NCBI RefSeq assembly: GCF_002999335.1 | Contig: NW_020312159.1 | Coordinates: forward strand, 124,001-188,000 | Length of the DNA stretch: 64,000 nucleotides | Direction of reading: 5' to 3' | Origin: Cyclospora cayetanensis | Taxonomy: Eukaryota > Apicomplexa > Conoidasida > Eucoccidiorida > Eimeriidae | Shown: positions 61,921 through 64,000 of the stretch, piece by piece | Numbering within the stretch: the stretch's first letter is position 1 | Layout: every line of letters begins with the position of its first letter | The notes under the pieces: model-generated | What the model was told of the DNA's origin: nothing | Databases searched by the model: none | Seen by the model: the letters and a program-made list of their open reading frames with translations, nothing else | Program-made: the position numbers and the translations under genes

Positions 61921-62527
61921 TGCAAGAGAAGCAGCAGCTGGAGAGGTGAATAAACGCCCTACTCGCTGCTTAGCATGCCTTAGACCCCCGAGAAAGCGGG
62001 TACTAGTGGTCTTCGCTCTGCAGATGTCTGAGAGTCTCGGCAGTTACCAGAGCGAATCTTCACCTACAAGGACCTACGCCAAAACTAGCAGTGTAGATTG
62101 AAACGAAACAAAATGTATTTTTAGTGATCACGATAAAGATTTTATTGCATTTCACATTGGGCACCCCATAAGTCACTTGAGGGGCCCCTTGAGAGACCCC
62201 TACAGGGGGCTTCTCTCCTGCAACAGAGAAGCGCGTTCGGCATGTTTGTTGCAGAACCTCTAAAAGATATAAGCTTTCACTTTATGTGCTTGAATCCGCT
62301 GACATCGCCGGTGTGGAGCTGAGAGCTCATCCAGCTCCTCGCTCCTGACGTCGCGCTTGCAGCTCCGGAAAAGGTACATTTGCCTCTACTCGCATGTCGT
62401 TCTTCCAGTGGCGGTCAGGGGAACGCTTGATGGGCAGTCAATAAAAATGTGGCTGCGCATGTAGTCAAGGAAAAGACAAGCAGGAATGCTGGTTGCCACA
62501 CACTCGTGAGATGCGCTGCTTGCGTTC
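61921..62527. other. Intergenic region, nothing recognised
   Basis: Holds the promoter of the Sm-like gene and the 3' end of the multi-TM gene (both minus strand). A GGGGCCCC palindrome flanked by TGAG/TTGA is at about 62180-62195. Confidence 0.45.
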
Positions 62528-64000
62528 CTAAACTCGCGCTGCTTCGCGAATTCGCTGTATGCATCGTTCCAGCTCTTCCTCCTGCAAAAAGACGAAATAA
62601 GTGGAATACCGAAAAGAAATGCGGAACAAATTGCAGACGGCTCGTTATAACAAAAATCCTTCAGTTTTTCCTAGTACGACACAGCTGAAGCCTTTACCTC
62701 TGGGTCCCCTTTTAGAAGCGACGAAGCGTCATAAGGGGAACTTATATCGCTCTCGACATCAGCTGTGGTCTCCCGAGACTCTATGGGAAACACCTGAAGC
62801 GAATGCATGTATGAGCAAAATGTGGGAACATAGTGCCGGTCAAAATGGAACCGATGGGATAGAGGAACCCCTAGTGGCACCCCGCAAGAGGACTCTGCCG
62901 CTTCCCAACCCGGCAGCATTCTGTTGGCGAGTAAGTAGTTAATAGGGGGACCTACAGAAGTCGGCCCAATCCACTTGAGGGCAAATATCCCTTCTTGCTC
63001 GGCGTTTTCCGAATCGGTATCCGTCTCAGAGTCCGACTCCTCCGTCGCGTGTGCCTTTCGTACTCCCTGGGGCACGAAAGGGAGTAAATAGCGAATTTTA
63101 AATATGATTTTCCAGATATATATGTACGTACACCTTCGGGGCCCTGGCCCTTTGGGAAAATCAGAAACGGTTCGGATGACTCAGACACCATGGAGGAGAG
63201 CCTCTTGGAGCCTCTAGGTGATGGAGCTTGAAGATCTATCCCGGCCCCCGCCTCTACAGGCCTAGAAGCGATTGGTTCGTCTTTGCCTTCCCCTGAATTG
63301 AAATCAATGAAAGGCAGCAATGTTGATAGCCCCCTAGTGCCAGCACTACCATGCGTTCAGCTTGAACCAGCCACACCCCAGTCGCCGCGGCAGCAGCATA
63401 AAGTGACGCTCACCGAATCCAGGGCTTTGCTGCCAGAGATCCCTGCGGTAGTCGAGAGTCATCCCAATAATGATGAGTAGCAGGAAGAGGATGAAGAAGA
63501 AAACATCAGAGGGGTCCGTCCATTTGAACTACAAACAAGGAATAGCACATTCATGAAAGACATGCATTACGAGGGCAGGAACACAGAAAGAAATGAACCG
63601 ACTAGTATATTTACCTGTGTAGGATAAGACGTGAAGGATAGGATGTCAAAGGGACTCTCTTTGCCACCAGAAAAATATGTCCAGCAGAAACAAGCCGCAG
63701 CCACTGCGCCATACGCATTTGTGACCCTGCAGGATCAAACGCAAATATTAAAATGCACCATTTTAGGAGTATGTCTTGTTGGGTGTTGCTGCGTATTTGA
63801 TTTCAAATTGAATATCATCGTGTAGTCTCAGTTGCACGTAGCTATCGAAGTTTTTTCATCACAGATGCTGCGGCTTACGCGGTAATCGTATTCTGGCTCC
63901 AACGACGGAAGCGGCGTTGCGCACCCGAAAAGCAGAGGAAGAAAAACCCGGTAGCAAGAACCAGCAGTATCCAATGAGATCCCCACCCTGAAAATCGAAC
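62528..64000 (-). CDS. Multi-TM membrane protein, C-terminal part, runs off the right edge
   Basis: Seven in-phase exons: 63987-63879, 63726-63615, 63528-63414, 63292-63132, 63066-62956, 62793-62698, 62581-62528 (stop TAG). Three hydrophobic segments are seen: WILLVLATGFFFLCFSG, followed by a basic QRRFRRW stretch; VTNAYGAVAAACFCWTYF; and VFFFILFLLLIIIGM. They are linked by short loops (FDILSFTSYPTQFKWTDPSD). The ~150-residue tail after the last TM is hydrophilic, with an acidic run (EESDSETDTDSENAEQEG) and a charged C-terminal helix (EEELERCIQRIREAARV). I cannot name the family from these segments. The 5' end, probably with more TM segments, is beyond 64000. A frame choice in the first exon (the membrane-helix frame) was made because it joins in phase to the next exon. 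Confidence 0.6.

Overview
The window looks like nuclear DNA from an intron-rich apicomplexan parasite, most probably a coccidian of the Eimeria type. The signs are: short CAG/CTG repeats everywhere, inside conserved enzymes and in introns, read as Gln, Ala, Ser or Leu runs depending on frame; many small GT-AG introns; a secreted rhoptry-kinase-like gene; a valyl-tRNA synthetase with an organelle-type leader; and (CATA)n, (TA)n and (GACA)n microsatellites. There are no bacterial-style operons. The species call is inference. I rebuilt genes by joining exons by eye at splice sites so that phases match, using conserved family motifs as anchors; exon coordinates are given in each entry.

Layout: 0.1-2.0 kb, C-terminal part of an unrecognised + strand gene. 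3.0-6.5 kb (-), a rhoptry kinase family (ROPK) protein in 8 exons with a signal peptide. 6.7-12.6 kb, mostly non-coding, with a possible secreted-protein first exon. 12.7-15.9 kb (+), NMD3, the 60S subunit export adaptor. 17.4-23.2 kb (+), a giant valyl-tRNA synthetase with a hydrophobic leader, probably organellar. 24.2-32.2 kb (-), a glycerol-3-phosphate acyltransferase of the SCT1/GAT family in about 16 exons. 34.5-35.3 kb (-), a four-TM protein. 36.6-39.4 kb (-), dynactin p62 (DCTN4). 43.5-47.7 kb (-), a long polyQ coiled-coil protein. 50.0-55.1 kb (-), arginyl-tRNA synthetase in 15 exons. 56.1-56.9 kb (+), a helical hypothetical exon. 58.1-60.5 kb (+), an AT-hook, possibly AP2-type, nuclear protein. 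60.6-61.9 kb (-), an Sm-like protein resembling LSM11. 62.5-64.0 kb (-), the C-terminal part of a multi-TM protein that runs off the right edge.

The genes do not form one pathway. They are housekeeping functions (translation, ribosome export, lipid synthesis, dynein motor, RNA processing) plus one parasite-specific secreted kinase. Repeat-rich gene blocks alternate with long repeat-poor stretches without recognisable genes (about 8-12.6, 32.3-34.4, 40.6-42.7 and 48-49.9 kb). The most interesting items are the ROPK with a changed catalytic loop, the ValRS with giant repeat insertions and no visible editing motif, the GPAT with a GC-AG intron and an all-frames-open intronic minisatellite, a perfect 19-bp intronic hairpin, and the Sm-like and AP2-like proteins.
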